Notes: a model not told the origin generated them from the sequence alone. A stretch of DNA of 64,000 nucleotides from Vigna angularis (GCF_016808095.1 NC_068979.1:15233001-15297000); one strand, 5' to 3'. Positions 9,645-21,210 are shown, counted from the stretch's first letter. Program-made: numbers and translations.

Positions 9645-12219
9645 TGATGAGTGCATATTTATGCCCACATTTATGCTTTAAAATTAAATTTTTGATAGGA
9701 TAATTGTGCTTAAATGATTGATTTTAACTGAATTTGTGATGATTGGAATTATTGGGTTTGGGAATTAAAGAGACGTAAAAAGTGAGTTTTAGCGCATAAA
9801 ATATTCTTGGATGTTCTTACGTTTATTTGTGCAGCTGAAATTATAAGTTCTATTGGTTCAAATGACAATTCAAGACCCAAAATCAGGTTTTATTTGGAAA
9901 ATTATGTACAGATGGGCCAAACAGGAAAACTTTACCCTTGCACCCCCTAAAATCCCTACATACACTCCTATTTCTGAAACAGGCCAAAGACCAAGCCCAA
10001 ACACTAAGCCATTTCTACTACACCTCCCTAAGTTTCCTATTCCTACCCCTCCTAAATCAGATTTCTTCACCAGATTCTGCCATGTGTCCAAATCCTCCAC
10101 ACATAGATATGACCATTGAGAAGCTTCCACATCACTGATCCTTGCACTAATTAGTGAGCCAATCAGGTTCCGCCACCTCAGCCCTAACCCATGAGCATCA
10201 TCTTCCACCTTCTCCACAGAAACCCTAGCCGCCAATGCCATAAGCCGCCGTTCCGCTTCCGCCGTACCATCCTCATCGCCGGCCAACTTCTTCCCCCTCC
10301 TTTCTCGCCGGAAGACCACCATCAACCATCACCACCGTTCATCTTCTCCATCCGCTGGCACACCATCCATGAAACCGCGACACTGCACCTTTCTTCTTCG
10401 CGAGTTCTTCAGGCCGTCGCCAACCTTTTCGCCACTCGCGCTTTGCCACTACAACACCGCCGCTGCCATGGCCGCAACAATCTTGCAACCGTCGCACGAC
10501 CTTCTTCCACGGCCAATCATCATCTCAGACCTGCAAATCCAAAAACCCAGAAAACCCAATCGCGCCATTGTTTATCTCCTCCGTCGCGCACCACCATCAA
10601 CATCTCGATATGACGCCGCTGCAAAAACCCCATGCCCATCGCGCCATCAACAAACGGTGAGATCAAGCTTCTCTATCTTTGTTTTCTTCATCGCGACAGA
10701 GAGCATCTCTTCTTCCACTACCTACAAAGTAAACATAGAGAACCAGAGGCAACCATTGACGCAACCGAGCACCTCCTCCATTCACGAAACACCACCATCA
10801 AGAGAACTTCCTCGCATGGTCGTCTTCTCCATCAACTAGCGTCGTCGTCGTGCATTCACCATCATTCTCGTACACCAGAAAAAATCGCTTCACGGCGGAG
10901 GCGCAAGGGTAAGCCCTTTTCCCAAATCTAACCCTAATTTGGGAGAAAGAGGGCAGCCACGTGTGAAGCCCTCATTGGGCACGCCTCTCTGGTCAAAACT
11001 GGTCAATGCTGTTTGGAATCTGGTCAAGGGTAGTCAACTGAGGGGCTTTCTTGCAATTTCAAAATTCTGAAGGGGCTAAAGTGCAGATAGGGGAAATTTC
11101 AGAGTATTTGTGCAATTTTGGAAAGTAAAAAAAAAACTAAAAGATAAAATTCAGTTGTTAAATTAATTTAATTTGTGAAAATAATGTTATAATTATCTAA
11201 ATCTTTTAGTTATTTGGAAGATATGAGATAAAAGATTCTTTCAACTGAATATTCAGAGTCCAAGCCCAAGCAAGCCCTATATTAAGAGACCCAGGGAACT
11301 TCACTTAAGGCATTCATTCTCTCATACTCCTCTCACTTTTCTTTCATCTTGTATTCAACTCCATTCATGGAGAGCTAAGCATCTAGGGCTATTCTGCTGT
11401 AATTCCCTGATGGATTCTGAGGTTACGTTAAGTTAATGCAATTGTTTATTTTGATTATTGATTTAAGTTCTTCTCTCTCTATGTCTTTCATCTCTCTATC
11501 TTGTTAAAAGCAAAGATTTTTGCATCATAATATGTTTCAATCTACATGCATATTGATTATGAGTTTTAGGGTTTCTAGGTTTAATTGAGAATCTACTTTG
11601 ATTTAATTTAGAAACTTTCATATGATTAAATGGTTTTTACTATCAATTGAGAATGTACTTTGGTTGTTAGTAATAATTTCAACTATAATCTATTGAGAAT
11701 TTACTTTGATAGATTAACTTTTAACTTGGTTAGGAGATTTAAGAATAGACATGATTAAACACAATAGAATTTGATTGAGAATGTACTTTGGTTGAATTTA
11801 TTGTGAATAATCTAGAAAGGTTTTGCATTTGATTGAGAGATTACTTTGGTTAAATGCATGATCGCCCTCAAATTAATTGAGAATGTACTTTAATTAATTT
11901 GAAACTTAAACAATAATCAATTGAACAATTATCTGTGAATAACCAATGACAAATCTATCTTGGAAAAGTAGTGGAATTAGCCTATTTAATCATAACTGTT
12001 TTTAAGTTTCTTATTTGTTCTTTAAACATTCTCTAAACATTACTTTTATTCTTATTGCATTGCATTCATAAGATTGAAATAGTCGAAAGCAATTCCGTGT
12101 TCGTTGGGAGACGACTCAAGGTTACTTTAGCCCTATCTACTTTCTTAGATACTACTTGGCAATACTGAAGTTGCCTTGAAAAGTAGTATTAATTTGATAG
12201 CCTCAACGACAGCTTATCA
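9645..12219 (+). mobile_element. LTR-A copy 1, 5' LTR of E4
   Basis: This 2575 bp LTR starts TGATGAGTGCATATTTATGC and ends CAACGACAGCTTATCA, five bases before a tRNA-Asp PBS. The first half (about 10190-10930) is GC/CpG-rich with fortuitous Pro/His/Arg-rich open frames that I do not regard as genes. CCTATATTAAGAG near 11276 is a plausible TATA region. The last part (11580-11900) carries about six copies of TTGAGAATNTACTTTG. It sits in satellite sequence on its left. The expected direct repeat of ACCAC (9640-9644) is not found after the right-hand LTR end at 23254, so the insertion has been rearranged. Confidence 0.85.
11580..11895 (+). repeat. Interspersed TTGAGAATNTACTTTG motif in LTR-A
   Basis: Six or so copies of TTGAGAAT(G/T/C)TACTTTG(G/A)TT occur at roughly 50-60 bp intervals, each followed by a different AT-rich spacer. 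The same series is present in LTR-A copy 2 (22615-22930) and, inverted, in copy 3 (54900-55200). Confidence 0.85.
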
Positions 12220-12223
12220 AATT

Positions 12224-12240
12224 TGGCGCCGTTGCCGGGG
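12224..12240 (+). other. E4 primer binding site (tRNA-Asp type)
   Basis: TGGCGCCGTTGCCGGGG lies five bases after the LTR-A 3' end (TTATCA then AATT). It is a perfect match to the PBS typical of Athila elements. Confidence 0.92.
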
Positions 12241-12660
12241 AATACGGTTAGTATTTTAAATATTTTGATTCTTATTTTATTTTTTATTCTTTTATTTTTT
12301 TTTATTTTTATTTGTTTTATTTATTTTTTATTTTTATCTTTATTTGTTTTATTTAACGCACATACATTTATTATAATTTGAGTTATTTTATAGTCTTTAG
12401 TCATTCTTGGTTTAGCAAAAACAAAAATCTTTGTTCTTGTTTTTATTGAGAATTTCTCTTGAGAAATACTTGAGGCTAGTTTGAATACACTCTGGCTAGG
12501 AAAGACTTGGTACTTAAGTTGTCCATTGTGACGCACCTCTCTTTCTTGGGAGTGGACCCAACAAGTCTCTCTTATCTCTTATTTGAAATCTTTATCTAAA
12601 GCAAGAACAAAAGAAAAAGAGAAGTAATAAAGGAACAACTTCCAGCAAATTGCGTAGTGC
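12241..12660 (+). other. E4 leader, T-rich, no gene
   Basis: This is the non-coding leader with a T-rich tract at 12250-12360 (repeats of TTTTATTTTTATTT), directly downstream of the PBS. The remainder to the gag ATG at 12661 shows no open frame of note. Confidence 0.6.
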
Positions 12661-13835
12661 ATGACCAGAGCTAACCCGGGAGAATTTTATGAAATTAACC
12701 CGGAAGTTGAAAGGAATTTGCGTAAGTTGTAGAGAAGATTCAAATTTGGGTGTTCTATTGAGGGAACACTTCCTACATCTGAAGTCATTCCACCTTCATT
12801 ATCTCCAATCACAAACATACCATCCAATCCTTTACCTGATCCTAACCCAAACAATATGGCACAAAGAACCATCAGACAATTAGCCACCTCCCATAATACA
12901 GCTATCCGAAGTAACATTAAATATCCTAATGAGGAGTGGGAGCTGTGACCTGACCTGTTAAATGCCTTACCAAAGTTCAATGGGTTATCAAGGGAGAATC
13001 CACACAAGCACTTGAGACAATTTCACATGTTGTGTGAAAACTTTAGATCTCCCAGGATCACAATAGAGAGCCTTAAAATGAGAGCTTTTCCTTTTACTCT
13101 TCAAGGTGCAGCTTAAGATTGGTGGTATTATCTCTCTGCACGAATTACAAATTGGGAAACTATTGAAAGACTCTTTCTTGAGAAGTATTTTCCTGCATCT
13201 AGATTATCAGCTATCCGTAGAGAAATTCAAGATATAAGACAGAGAGATAGAGAGAATCTTAGTGAATATTGGGAAAGATTCAAGAAACTATGTTCTTCAT
13301 GCCCTCAACTCTAAATGGAAGATTTTATTCTAAGCTTTTATTAAGGCTTAAGTCCTACTGATAGGTCATGGGCAGATGCTGCAAGCGGAGGATCTTTCTT
13401 AGACAGGTCACCAGAAGATGGTATAGATCTAATAGAAAGGAAGGCAGTAGACAATCAACAGTATGGCACAAGAGAAAATTCGGTGACTTTGTTTAAGGGA
13501 GTGCATGAAATTGATAATGGTGCAGTTGATGGAAAGAGGATAGATGAAAGATTGAATAAGCTAGAAAGCAAACTCGACGAGATTGCAAGTTTGTTTAAAA
13601 CCTCAACTCCACAAATTGTTAAGAAGTGTGGAATTTGCATTTCAACTAACCATTATACTGATGAATGTCCCAGCTTGGTGGAGACCACTGTGGAAAACCC
13701 ATCTGAAGCTTTTGCTACAAACATGATTGGAGGAAATAGACCATACCAGAATTATCATGATTCGTCCTCAAATAGGTATCAGCAAAATAGACAACCTTAT
13801 GTTCCACGTCAACAAAGGCAACAACGTCAACAGCG
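12661..13835 (+). pseudogene. E4 gag, single frame with five stops
   Basis: This is Athila-type Gag. From ATG 12661 one frame runs about 390 codons without any frameshift. It contains a capsid (retrotransposon gag) domain with LPKFNGLSRENPHKHLRQF, MRAFPFTLQGAA and the DWWYYL/FLEKYFPASR block, a coiled-coil-like stretch (DERLNKLESKLDEIASLFK) and a CCHC knuckle CGICISTNHYTDEC near 13628-13669. Five in-frame stops interrupt it (TAG near 12730, TGA near 12946, TAA near 13114, 13312 and 13342). Most are one C-to-T step from CAG, CGA or CAA. The C-terminus is lost in a foreign insertion at about 13835. Confidence 0.88.
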
Positions 13836-14080
13836 TTCGTTCTCTGGTGGACGAGCGTTGGTTCGCTGGTGGACGAGCGTTCGTTCGCTGGTGGACGAGC
13901 GTTCGTTCGTCATCTCAGCATCCACTCATCAATTTTTTTAACGCCGTCCAGCCAACTTAACGGAAAGGACTCAATTGATATCAATTTTCAAAATTAGGGA
14001 CCATTTTGATACACTTTAAAAAATGAGGACCCAATTGAGACATTCATACATAAATAGGGATGTCGAAAAGGATTAAACCA
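13836..14080. mobile_element. Unclassified insertion inside E4 gag-protease
   Basis: This segment breaks gag from protease. It opens with three and a half copies of a 21-22 bp tandem unit (CGTTCGTTCGCTGGTGGACG) at 13836-13912. It then continues with AACGCCGTCCAGCCAACTTA and the words GGACTCAATTGAT, TTAGGGACCATTTTGATA and GAGGACCCAATTGAGAC. That wording is typical of dispersed plant transposon ends, but I cannot assign a family and see no transposase. Confidence 0.5.
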
Positions 14081-14085
14081 CTTCC

Positions 14086-14624
14086 ATAAATGTAATGCCT
14101 TTATCAGTGTTTACTTCTCTATCTTTGGGACCTCTTAAGACTACTGGTGTGGTCATTCAACTGGCCAACCGTAGCATAGTTAACCCTGTAGGTCTGCTTG
14201 AGGATGTCCTTGTTCGAGTAGACAAGTTAATTTTTCCTGTAGATTTCTATATCTTGGACATGAAGGATGATGAAGGAATCAGTCCAACAACTATTATCTT
14301 GGGAAGACCTTTCATGATGACAACACGAACCAAGATAGATGTGCATGCAGGATCATTGACAATGGAGATAGGAGACGAGAAGGTGCGGTTCAACGTGTTG
14401 GAAGCTGGGAAGCACCAGATTAAAGATCATTCTATGTTTTGTATTGATTTATCAAGTGATGTTGTAAACAATTTTTCTTTTTCAAATATGTCGTCCCTCA
14501 TTTTGGACGAAAAAGGAAACTGTAAAGAAGGTGATATTGAGAATGCGGTATTAATAGATGATACCTCTGTGGCGTCCGAGTGTGATGTTGAGGTGGCTGA
14601 GATTACCTTAGGTAGTAAATGTTG
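14086..14624 (+). pseudogene. E4 protease region
   Basis: This is the protease C-terminal part. It begins SINVMPLSVF just past the catalytic loop, whose DLGA residues were lost with the insertion. It continues LEDVLVRVDKLIFPVDFYIL, TIILGRPFMMTTRTKIDVH and GDEKVRFNVLEAGKH. The same domain in E5 and E8 aligns clearly but is only moderately similar, so E4 belongs to a different subfamily. A frameshift near 14615-14625 moves the downstream polyprotein into another frame. Confidence 0.8.
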
Positions 14625-15188
14625 CCATCTGTGGTGCAGCCACCCATTTTGGAGTTGAAACCTTTACCATCCCATTTGAAATATACTTATCTTAAGAGGG
14701 ATGGGAAACTTCCTGTTATTATATCTACATTGCTTACTGATGAGTAGGAAAAACAGTTATTACAGGTTATTAGAGACCACAAGAAAGCAATAGGCTGGAC
14801 TTTAGCAGATATTCCTAGTATTAGCCCTTCTGTTTGCATGCATAGAATACATTTGGAGGAGGATGCTAAACCAGTGAGACAACCTCAAGGAAGACTGAAT
14901 CCTCAACTGATGGAGGTTGTAAAGAAAAAGGACACCAAGTTGCTACAAACAGGTCTTATATATTCAAATTCTAACAGCACTTGGGTAGGCCTTATACATG
15001 TGGTTCCCAAGAAATATGGAATCACAATGGTCAAGAACGAGAAGGACAAGTTGACTCCTATTCAAGACAGAGGTGGGTCACATAATGTAGTAGTTGACCA
15101 TCTTAGTAGGATTGAAAAAGGAAAAGATAACATTCCTATCCAGGATGACTTTTCCAAAGAAGTCCTACTAGCATTCCTTCCACCATGA
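14625..15188 (+). pseudogene. E4 RT start fused to RNase H end (core deleted)
   Basis: The frame reads ILELKPLPSHLKYTYL, a stop at about 14745 (DE*EKQLL), AIGWTLADIPSISPS and CMHRIHLEEDAKPVRQPQGR, then the RT start IYSNSNSTWVGLIHVVPKK and KNEKDKLTPIQ. It then jumps directly to GGSHNVVVDHLSRIEKG, the extreme C-terminus of RNase H, and stops at 15188. The entire RT palm, including the YxDD region, and most of RNase H (roughly 1.2 kb judged from E5) are missing between about 15060 and 15070. Integrase is absent. The element cannot encode any polymerase activity. Confidence 0.85.
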
Positions 15189-15522
15189 AGGACGTAAGTT
15201 CCCTCATACTTTTTCTTTGCATTTTATATATAAGGCATACATTGAGGACAATGCATAGTTTAAGTGTGGGGGTGTGGGGAAACAATTAATTTTGTTCCCT
15301 ATTTTGTTTGTTTTGAATAAATATTTGCATTGGATTTGAGAGTTTGAATCAGTAACTAGAATGATCATGAATTCAAGAGAAAAAAAAATGAGTCATGTTG
15401 ATATGAGTGGATTGCTTTTATGATTTTTTGATTGAGTTGACTTGAGAATTTCCTGATTAAATCTTTTGAGAGAGAAATTTGAAACCATGTGAGTTTTAAG
15501 CTTAATGTTAAGGATGGACCAC
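15189..15522 (+). other. E4 3' non-coding region
   Basis: The sequence contains ATTGAGGACAATGC and GTTTAAGTGTGGGGGTGTGG, a G-rich phrase typical of the region after pol in Athila-type elements. There is no gene. It ends where LTR-B copy 2 of the nested element E5 begins. Confidence 0.55.
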
Positions 15523-16828
15523 TAACGAAAAATTTATGAACACCGAAAACGGTGCCACAAACTTGTTTAACAATCGGCAAGTGTGACCGAATCGTATCAA
15601 GTAATAAAACTAGGTAAGACCAAGTATTGTTTTCCCAAAGGACTCACGGCCTAGTTAGTTATCTGATTTGTTGATTATTTAAGACTTGTGAACGATTGAT
15701 TGTAGGTTTTTAAATGCAAAAGACAATAATTAAACATGTATGCATGAATTTGATCAATGGCAAAAAGAGTAAACACAAACACGTAATGAATGATATGGAT
15801 GAGTATGTTGTTGGGGTTATCAATTTCATCTTATCCACTCTCATATACTTTAGGAATTCATAAATCTTTTCATCAATGTTAATGCCACTCTCTAAATTAC
15901 CTTGTCAAGAAGGCCTATCCTTAATTACGAGTTCATACAATTCCTAGCATTCCTATTAATTAATTCTGAAGTGCAGGAGCTTAAAGGCAACCAATATGCT
16001 ATTGGGAGAAATTCCCCGGATCTAGATTTCCCCGTACGTTCCCATATCGACAAAATCAATAATCATAGCAATGAATGAGTTAAACAAAGGAAGCATTAAG
16101 CAAAGAGGAAAAACCCTAACTAATGATGAAAGAAAGCATGTATCTTAAAATAAGATGTTAAAACATTAATTCCATATATGAGAGTTTCACAAGACTACAT
16201 TGATTCCCCAACAACAATACAATGTTTAGTTCACCATATTCATGGTGAAGCTAGATGAAGAATAATGAAAGAATGGAAGATAAAACCCTAGAAAGGTGAA
16301 GAGGTAGCCTGAGCATCCAAAATCTTCCTTCAAGGGGTGGAAAAGACCGTGTTTGCTTCGTCCCAGCCAAAGATACAAACCCTAGGAACACCTAAAGCTT
16401 ATATATTGATCGTAATAATACAGAAAATTAGGCCCAAGCGCAAAATAATGCCGCTCAGCGGTAAACTACCGCTTAGTGGTAAGTGCGTGAGTTGTTTTCC
16501 TCCCCTCAGCGGCCTTTTCACCCCTCAGCAGAGCCAATGTGGGTTTCTGAGTGCCGCTCAGCGATAAACTGCCGCTGAGCGGTAGTTGCGACTTCTCCTT
16601 TTGCACTTTTTGATGTCTTTTCTGATTCCATTTCTCTCCTTCTTCACTTCTTTCACCTAATTCACCTTAAAACCTGCATAAAACACTGAAATCAAGCATA
16701 AACCTGTCCAGCTCTCTTATTTCTAAAAATATGACCAAAAGCATGATTTCAAGCTAGTTTCTAAGTGTTAAAGGTTGCTTTTAGTATCAATTTGAAGCAT
16801 GAAAATAACAGTTTTTTAACTGTTATCA
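15523..16828 (-). mobile_element. LTR-B copy 2, 3' LTR of E5
   Basis: This 1306 bp LTR has a decayed left end (TAACGAAAAATTT instead of TGATGACAAATTT). The right end, AACAGTTTTTTAACTGTTATCA in two words AACAGTTTTTT and AACTGTTATCA, is well kept. It is followed by CAACCCCAAACTTAG which, read on the minus strand, is the G-rich polypurine-like tract GTTTGGGGTTG that precedes the 3' LTR. This fixes it as the 3' LTR of the minus-strand element E5. Palindromes of type CCGCTCAGCGG are near 16449-16590. Confidence 0.88.
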
Positions 16829-18490
16829 CAACCCCAAACTTAGAACTTTGCTTGTCCTCAAGGAAACAAAATGTAACTCAATCTTCTACCAATCAATATA
16901 ATGGTTTACTCCATTCAAAATCCTCTTTTCAAGATAAGTAAAAGCTTCAATCAAACTCATGACAAAGATTTCAATCAAGATGTGCACATGCTTTGGTGTT
17001 CACAAAGTCACTTACTATTCAATCAAATGCTATTTTTCATGAATGATCAATCAACTAAGCATGGATGTTCATGTGCTCATGGAATATTTCCTCACTAGGT
17101 AAAGTGTTTCTCTCAAACACAAGTGTATAAGAGGTAATCACTCATTCGCTCTACTATCACAATGTCACATGAATTAACTTTGCCTTTCATTTAATCACAA
17201 TCAAATAAATTCACAAGCATGTATCATCACAAGGACTTTTCAATGGATTATAATGTGGCTGGGCTAACAAGAAAATTGGTTTTTCTAGATCACAAAACCC
17301 TTGAGTTAAGAGAATCATATAAACACAATCATTCTTACTTTCCCATCTTTCCTTTGCATTGAGCTTTGCTTCTTCTTCTCTTTTCTTTCTCTTTTTCTTT
17401 TGCTTTTCACATACTTAATTCTTAGTTTTTAGCTCAATGCTTTCAATTTCCCTTTCTATTTTCCAACAACCCCAAACTTGAACATTTGTCAATACCACAA
17501 AATATTTTCTACTTAACTCAAGGTAAAGCTTTCAACAAGGGTTTTAAATTTATGTTCAAGGCTAAGGGTTCAAAGGATAGAACACATAGTGTTCTCTTTT
17601 AGTGGCTTATTTCATGTAATTTGGCTAATATAAGGGTTTCCAACAAACGGCCTTGATCATATAATGCAAACAAGCAATTGATTCAATCATAGAAAACCTG
17701 GGCAAAGTTATTCATGCTTCCAAAGTAATAACACTCAATCACAAAAACTCTAGAGCTCAAAACCTCACATAGAAGCTCATTCACATTTGACATACATATC
17801 CTGCTTAATAGCACAATCACAATCACAATAACTTGCATTTGTTCACAAAGCTTGTGAACCACCTGTGTAAGCATGTAATGTGCACATCTCAACATCAATC
17901 TATATTAAAGCATCATCAAGCATTACTTATCAAACATTCACAATCATAAGCAAACCATCATAACAGATAAAGTTTCCAATTGAGTACATCAAACCCTAAA
18001 CAAAAACAAATAAATAAGTAATAAAACAAATCCTGCTTTAGTGCTTTGAACAACTCAGCCCCATGATGCTCTATCACAACCCCAAACTTAGATGGAAAAC
18101 TAGTGAGAAAATGAGTGAAAGGAAGATTTTCTCAAGAGGGGTGAGGAAAAAGTTGTAGAGATCCTTTGAAAAAGTATGTAGGAGTGTGTGTGCAGAGAAG
18201 AGTATGAAAAGAGAAACTAAGGCGCAGGTTAGGGTATAAAAGTACCCTAATGGTCTCGGGTTCCGCTAAGGGCAACCTAAGCCCAGTCTGCGACAGTAGC
18301 GCTTAGCGGGAGTTTGTCGCTCAGCGGCACTTACGAGAAGTGCTCTCCTTCTCCTTAGCTTAACCTAAATGCGTCCTAAACATACCCCTCACTGGCTCCC
18401 TGCAATAAAATTCTCAGATCACTCATGCACAACCCTATTATGCAACTAAAGCAGGATCAAAACAAACAATAAAGAAAAATTAATCAACTA
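16829..18490 (-). other. E5 3' non-coding region with promoter remnant, no auxiliary ORF
   Basis: This region aligns, inverted, with parts of E7 (46723-47150 and 48800-50056). Near 18229-18330 it keeps a copy of E7's internal promoter-like module (GCGCTTAGCGGG and CGCTCAGCGGC, then TATAAAAG-containing text). The 409 bp intron and the 408-codon ORF that E7 carries between these parts are absent here. Otherwise it is AT-rich with C/T-rich runs (17370-17410) and no gene. Confidence 0.6.
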
Positions 18491-18533
18491 GGTTGCCTCC
18501 CAGGTAGCGCTTGTTTAACGTCACGAGCCTGAC
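18491..18533 (-). promoter_or_regulatory. Conserved post-pol motif, E5 copy
   Basis: On the minus strand this reads GTCAGGCTCGTGACGTTAAA then CAAGCGCTACCTGGGAGGC and AACC. Five versions occur in the window, always directly after the last pol or gag codons. The function is unknown to me. The TGGGAGGCAACCCA part can fold as a 4 bp hairpin. Confidence 0.6.
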
Positions 18534-18541
18534 CTAAAATC

Positions 18542-19291
18542 TCAAGGATCAACCAACTGCATCATTGTGGACAAATGTTGCACTTCTCCCCCTAAGTAAG
18601 GCTTGAGACGTTGACCATTCACCACCCAGCTTTTCTGTGGATCATCAACGGCTGGATCAAATATTTCAATTGCTCCATGTGGATGCACTCCTTTTACTAC
18701 AAATGGTCCTGACCATTTTGTCTTCAATTTCCCAGGGAATATCTTCAATCTTGAATTGAATAATAGTACCTGTAGTCCTGGATTAAAAACTTTATTTACC
18801 AACTTCCTGTCATGATAGAATTTGATCTTATCTTTATAAGCCTTGGATGAATCATATGCATGTAATCGAATTTCTTCAAGCTCCAGAATCTGCCTTCTGC
18901 GTGTGCGTTGAGTTTCATGAGGATCAAAATTCAAAAATTTCAAAGCCCACAGCGCTTTATGCTCCAACTCCACTAGCAAATGACATGCTTTCCCTTAGAC
19001 TAATTGAAATGGTGATAATCCCATAGACGTCTTCATTGCCGTTCTATAAGCCCAAAGAGCATCATCCAGCTTTAGTGACCAATCCTTTCTTGATGAAGTC
19101 ACTGTTTTTTCCAGGATCCTTTTTATTTCTCTGTTAGATACCTCAGCTTGTCCATTGGTTTGTGGATGATAAGGTGCAACTACCTTATGTTTCACTCCAT
19201 AATGTTTGAGTACTTTTTCTAGATGATAATTGCAAAAATGAGATCCCCCATCACTAATTAACACTCTTGGAGTTCCAAAACGCGAAAATAT
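18542..19291 (-). pseudogene. E5 integrase catalytic core and C-terminal domain
   Basis: Integrase inserts the element's cDNA into host DNA. This part holds [16 protein letters not shown] with the second catalytic Asp, [16 protein letters not shown] with the catalytic Glu exactly 35 residues later (D-35-E), and [23 protein letters not shown] at about 18992 falls where E8 has Tyr. The C-terminal domain follows: [38 protein letters not shown] and NGQRLKPYLGG, with a natural end at 18542. The upstream border is a TAG at 19292-19294 that is shared with E8. Confidence 0.9.
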
Positions 19292-19860
19292 CTACTTCTT
19301 CAAAAATTTAATTACTGTGCTAGCATCATTTTTAGGACAAGCTAATGCTTCCACCCATTTACTCACATAAACTACTGCTACCAAAATATATTCATTGTTG
19401 AAAGATGAAGGAAAGGGTCCCACAAAGTCAATACCCCAACAGTAAAAAATCTCAACCTCTAAAATGCCTTGTAATGGCATCTCATGACGTTTAGTGATCG
19501 TCCCTACTCTTTGACACTTATCACAATTTTTAGCATGATTATGAGCATCTTTAAATAAAGTTGGCCAATAAAACCCTGATTGAAGAACTTTTGCTGCTGT
19601 TCTTTCTCCATTAAAATGTCCCCCATAAGGTGAATCATGACAATGCCAGAGAATCCCTTCTGCTTCTTCATTTATCACACATCTCCTCAGAAGATTATCT
19701 ACTCCAATCTTGAACAAATAAGGATCATCCCAGACAAACTGCTTGGCATCATGCAAAAATTTCTTTCTTTGTTGCCATGTTAAATCTTCTGGCATGACCC
19801 TTGCAGCTTTGAAATTAGCCATATCAGCAAACCATGGCCTCTGTTGAATATACATGAGTG
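19292..19860 (-). pseudogene. E5 integrase zinc-binding domain and first catalytic Asp
   Basis: This is the second half of an uninterrupted 290-codon piece (20164-19292). It carries the HHCC zinc-binding region ([11 protein letters not shown] and CDKCQ; Cys214 and Cys217 of the piece) and GIDFVGPFP with the first catalytic Asp (Asp246). It ends FLKK followed by TAG. The active-site residues are intact, but the TAG separates them from the rest of the core. Confidence 0.9.
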
Positions 19861-20404
19861 CTTCATCTGAAAAAGATTCCCAGATCTCTGATTCCTTACT
19901 AGTAACCTCCTTGTTGACTAACCGTGATAAATGATCAGCAATCAAGTTCTCACTCCCTTTGTTATCACGGATCTCCACATCAAATTCTTGCAAGAGTAGT
20001 ACCCATCTAATCAGACGTGGCTTAGAATCTAGCTTTGTCAACAAGTATTTGATAGCTGCATGATCTGTATAAATAATCACCTTAGACCCAATAAGATAAG
20101 GTCTAAATTTCTCTAGAGCATAGACTATGGCTAAAAATTCTTTCTCTGTGGTAGCATAATTCAACTAAGCATCATTCAAAACTTTGCTGGCATAATAAAT
20201 TGGATGAAAAATTTGCTCTGTTCGCTGGCCAAGAACAACTCCTATTGCATAATCACTTGCATCACACATTAGCTCAAAATTTTTATTCCAATCTGGAGCT
20301 ATAATTACTGGAGCTGACACTAATTTGCTCTTCAATATGTCGAAAGCTTTCAAACATTCTTCATTCATCACAAAAGAAGCATCCTTCATAAGAAGATTAC
20401 TCAA
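19861..20404 (-). pseudogene. E5 RNase H
   Basis: RNase H degrades the RNA strand of the RNA-DNA hybrid. [16 protein letters not shown] gives the first Asp, and a TAG at 20165 follows LND-Ala (E8 has Gln-Trp there, so CAG to TAG). The next piece has [10 protein letters not shown] with the Glu (residue 9), [12 protein letters not shown] with Asp34 and NLIADHLSR with Asp77. All four catalytic acids remain. The stop splits the domain. Confidence 0.9.
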
Positions 20405-21210
20405 TGGTTTAGCAATTTTTGAGAAATCTTTAATGAATCATCTATAAAATCCAACATGACCTAGAAAACTCCTGATCCCCCTTACATTTGTTGGTGGAGG
20501 TAATTTCTCAATGACTTCCACTTTTGCTTTATCTACCTCAATCCCTTTAGCAGAAATTTTATGTCCCAGCACAATTCCTTCCTTTACCATAAAATGACAT
20601 TTCTCCCAATTAAGAACAAGATTTGTCTGAACAAATCTTTTAAGAACAATATCCAAATTCGCCAAACACCTTTGGAAAGAATCTCCAAAGACTGAAAAAT
20701 CATCCATGAAGACTTCAATATACTTTTCTAAGAGATTTGCAAAAATCGCCTGCATACACCTTTGAAAGGTAGCTAGAGCGTTACACAATCCAAATGGCAT
20801 CTTCCTATAAGCAAAGATACCAAAAGGACAAGTAAAGGTTGTCTTCTCTTGGTCTTTTGGATCTACCACAATTTGATTGTATCCAGAATATCCATCTAGA
20901 AAGCAATAGAAAGCTTGACCTGCTAATCTTTCTAACATCTGGTCCATGAAAGGAAGAGGAAAATGATCCTTCCTAGTGGCTTTATTTAGCTTTCTGTAAT
21001 CAATGCACATTCGCCATCCAGTAACTATCCGAGTGGGAATAAGTTCATTCTTATCATTGTGAATTACTGTCATGCCGCCTTTCTTTGGAACCACCTGAAC
21101 TGGACTTACCCATTCGCTGTCAGAGATTGGATAAATAATACCAGCTTCTAAAAGTTTCAACACTTCTTTTCTGACCACCTCCTTCATTACATGGTTTAAC
21201 TTTCTCTATG
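20405..21210 (-). pseudogene. E5 reverse transcriptase
   Basis: The RT domain is complete over 249 codons (21187-20438): SEWVSPVQVVPKKGG, WRMCIDYRKLNKATRKDHFP, FLDGYSGYNQ with the first catalytic Asp98, [16 protein letters not shown], and FMDD at 20699-20710 (residues 160-163) with both remaining Asp residues. It then continues [18 protein letters not shown] and FLGHVGFYR, ending in TGA at 20438 where E8 has Arg (AGA to TGA). A TAG lies just upstream of the Met (QP*RKLN). It is one of the best preserved catalytic cores in the window, but not translatable as one polyprotein. Confidence 0.92.

Noticed and set aside
10191..10931. Pro/His/Arg-rich ORFs of 99-156 codons as possible host exons
   Set aside because: They lie within an LTR whose ends and PBS are clear, overlap one another in different frames, and show no recognisable domain.
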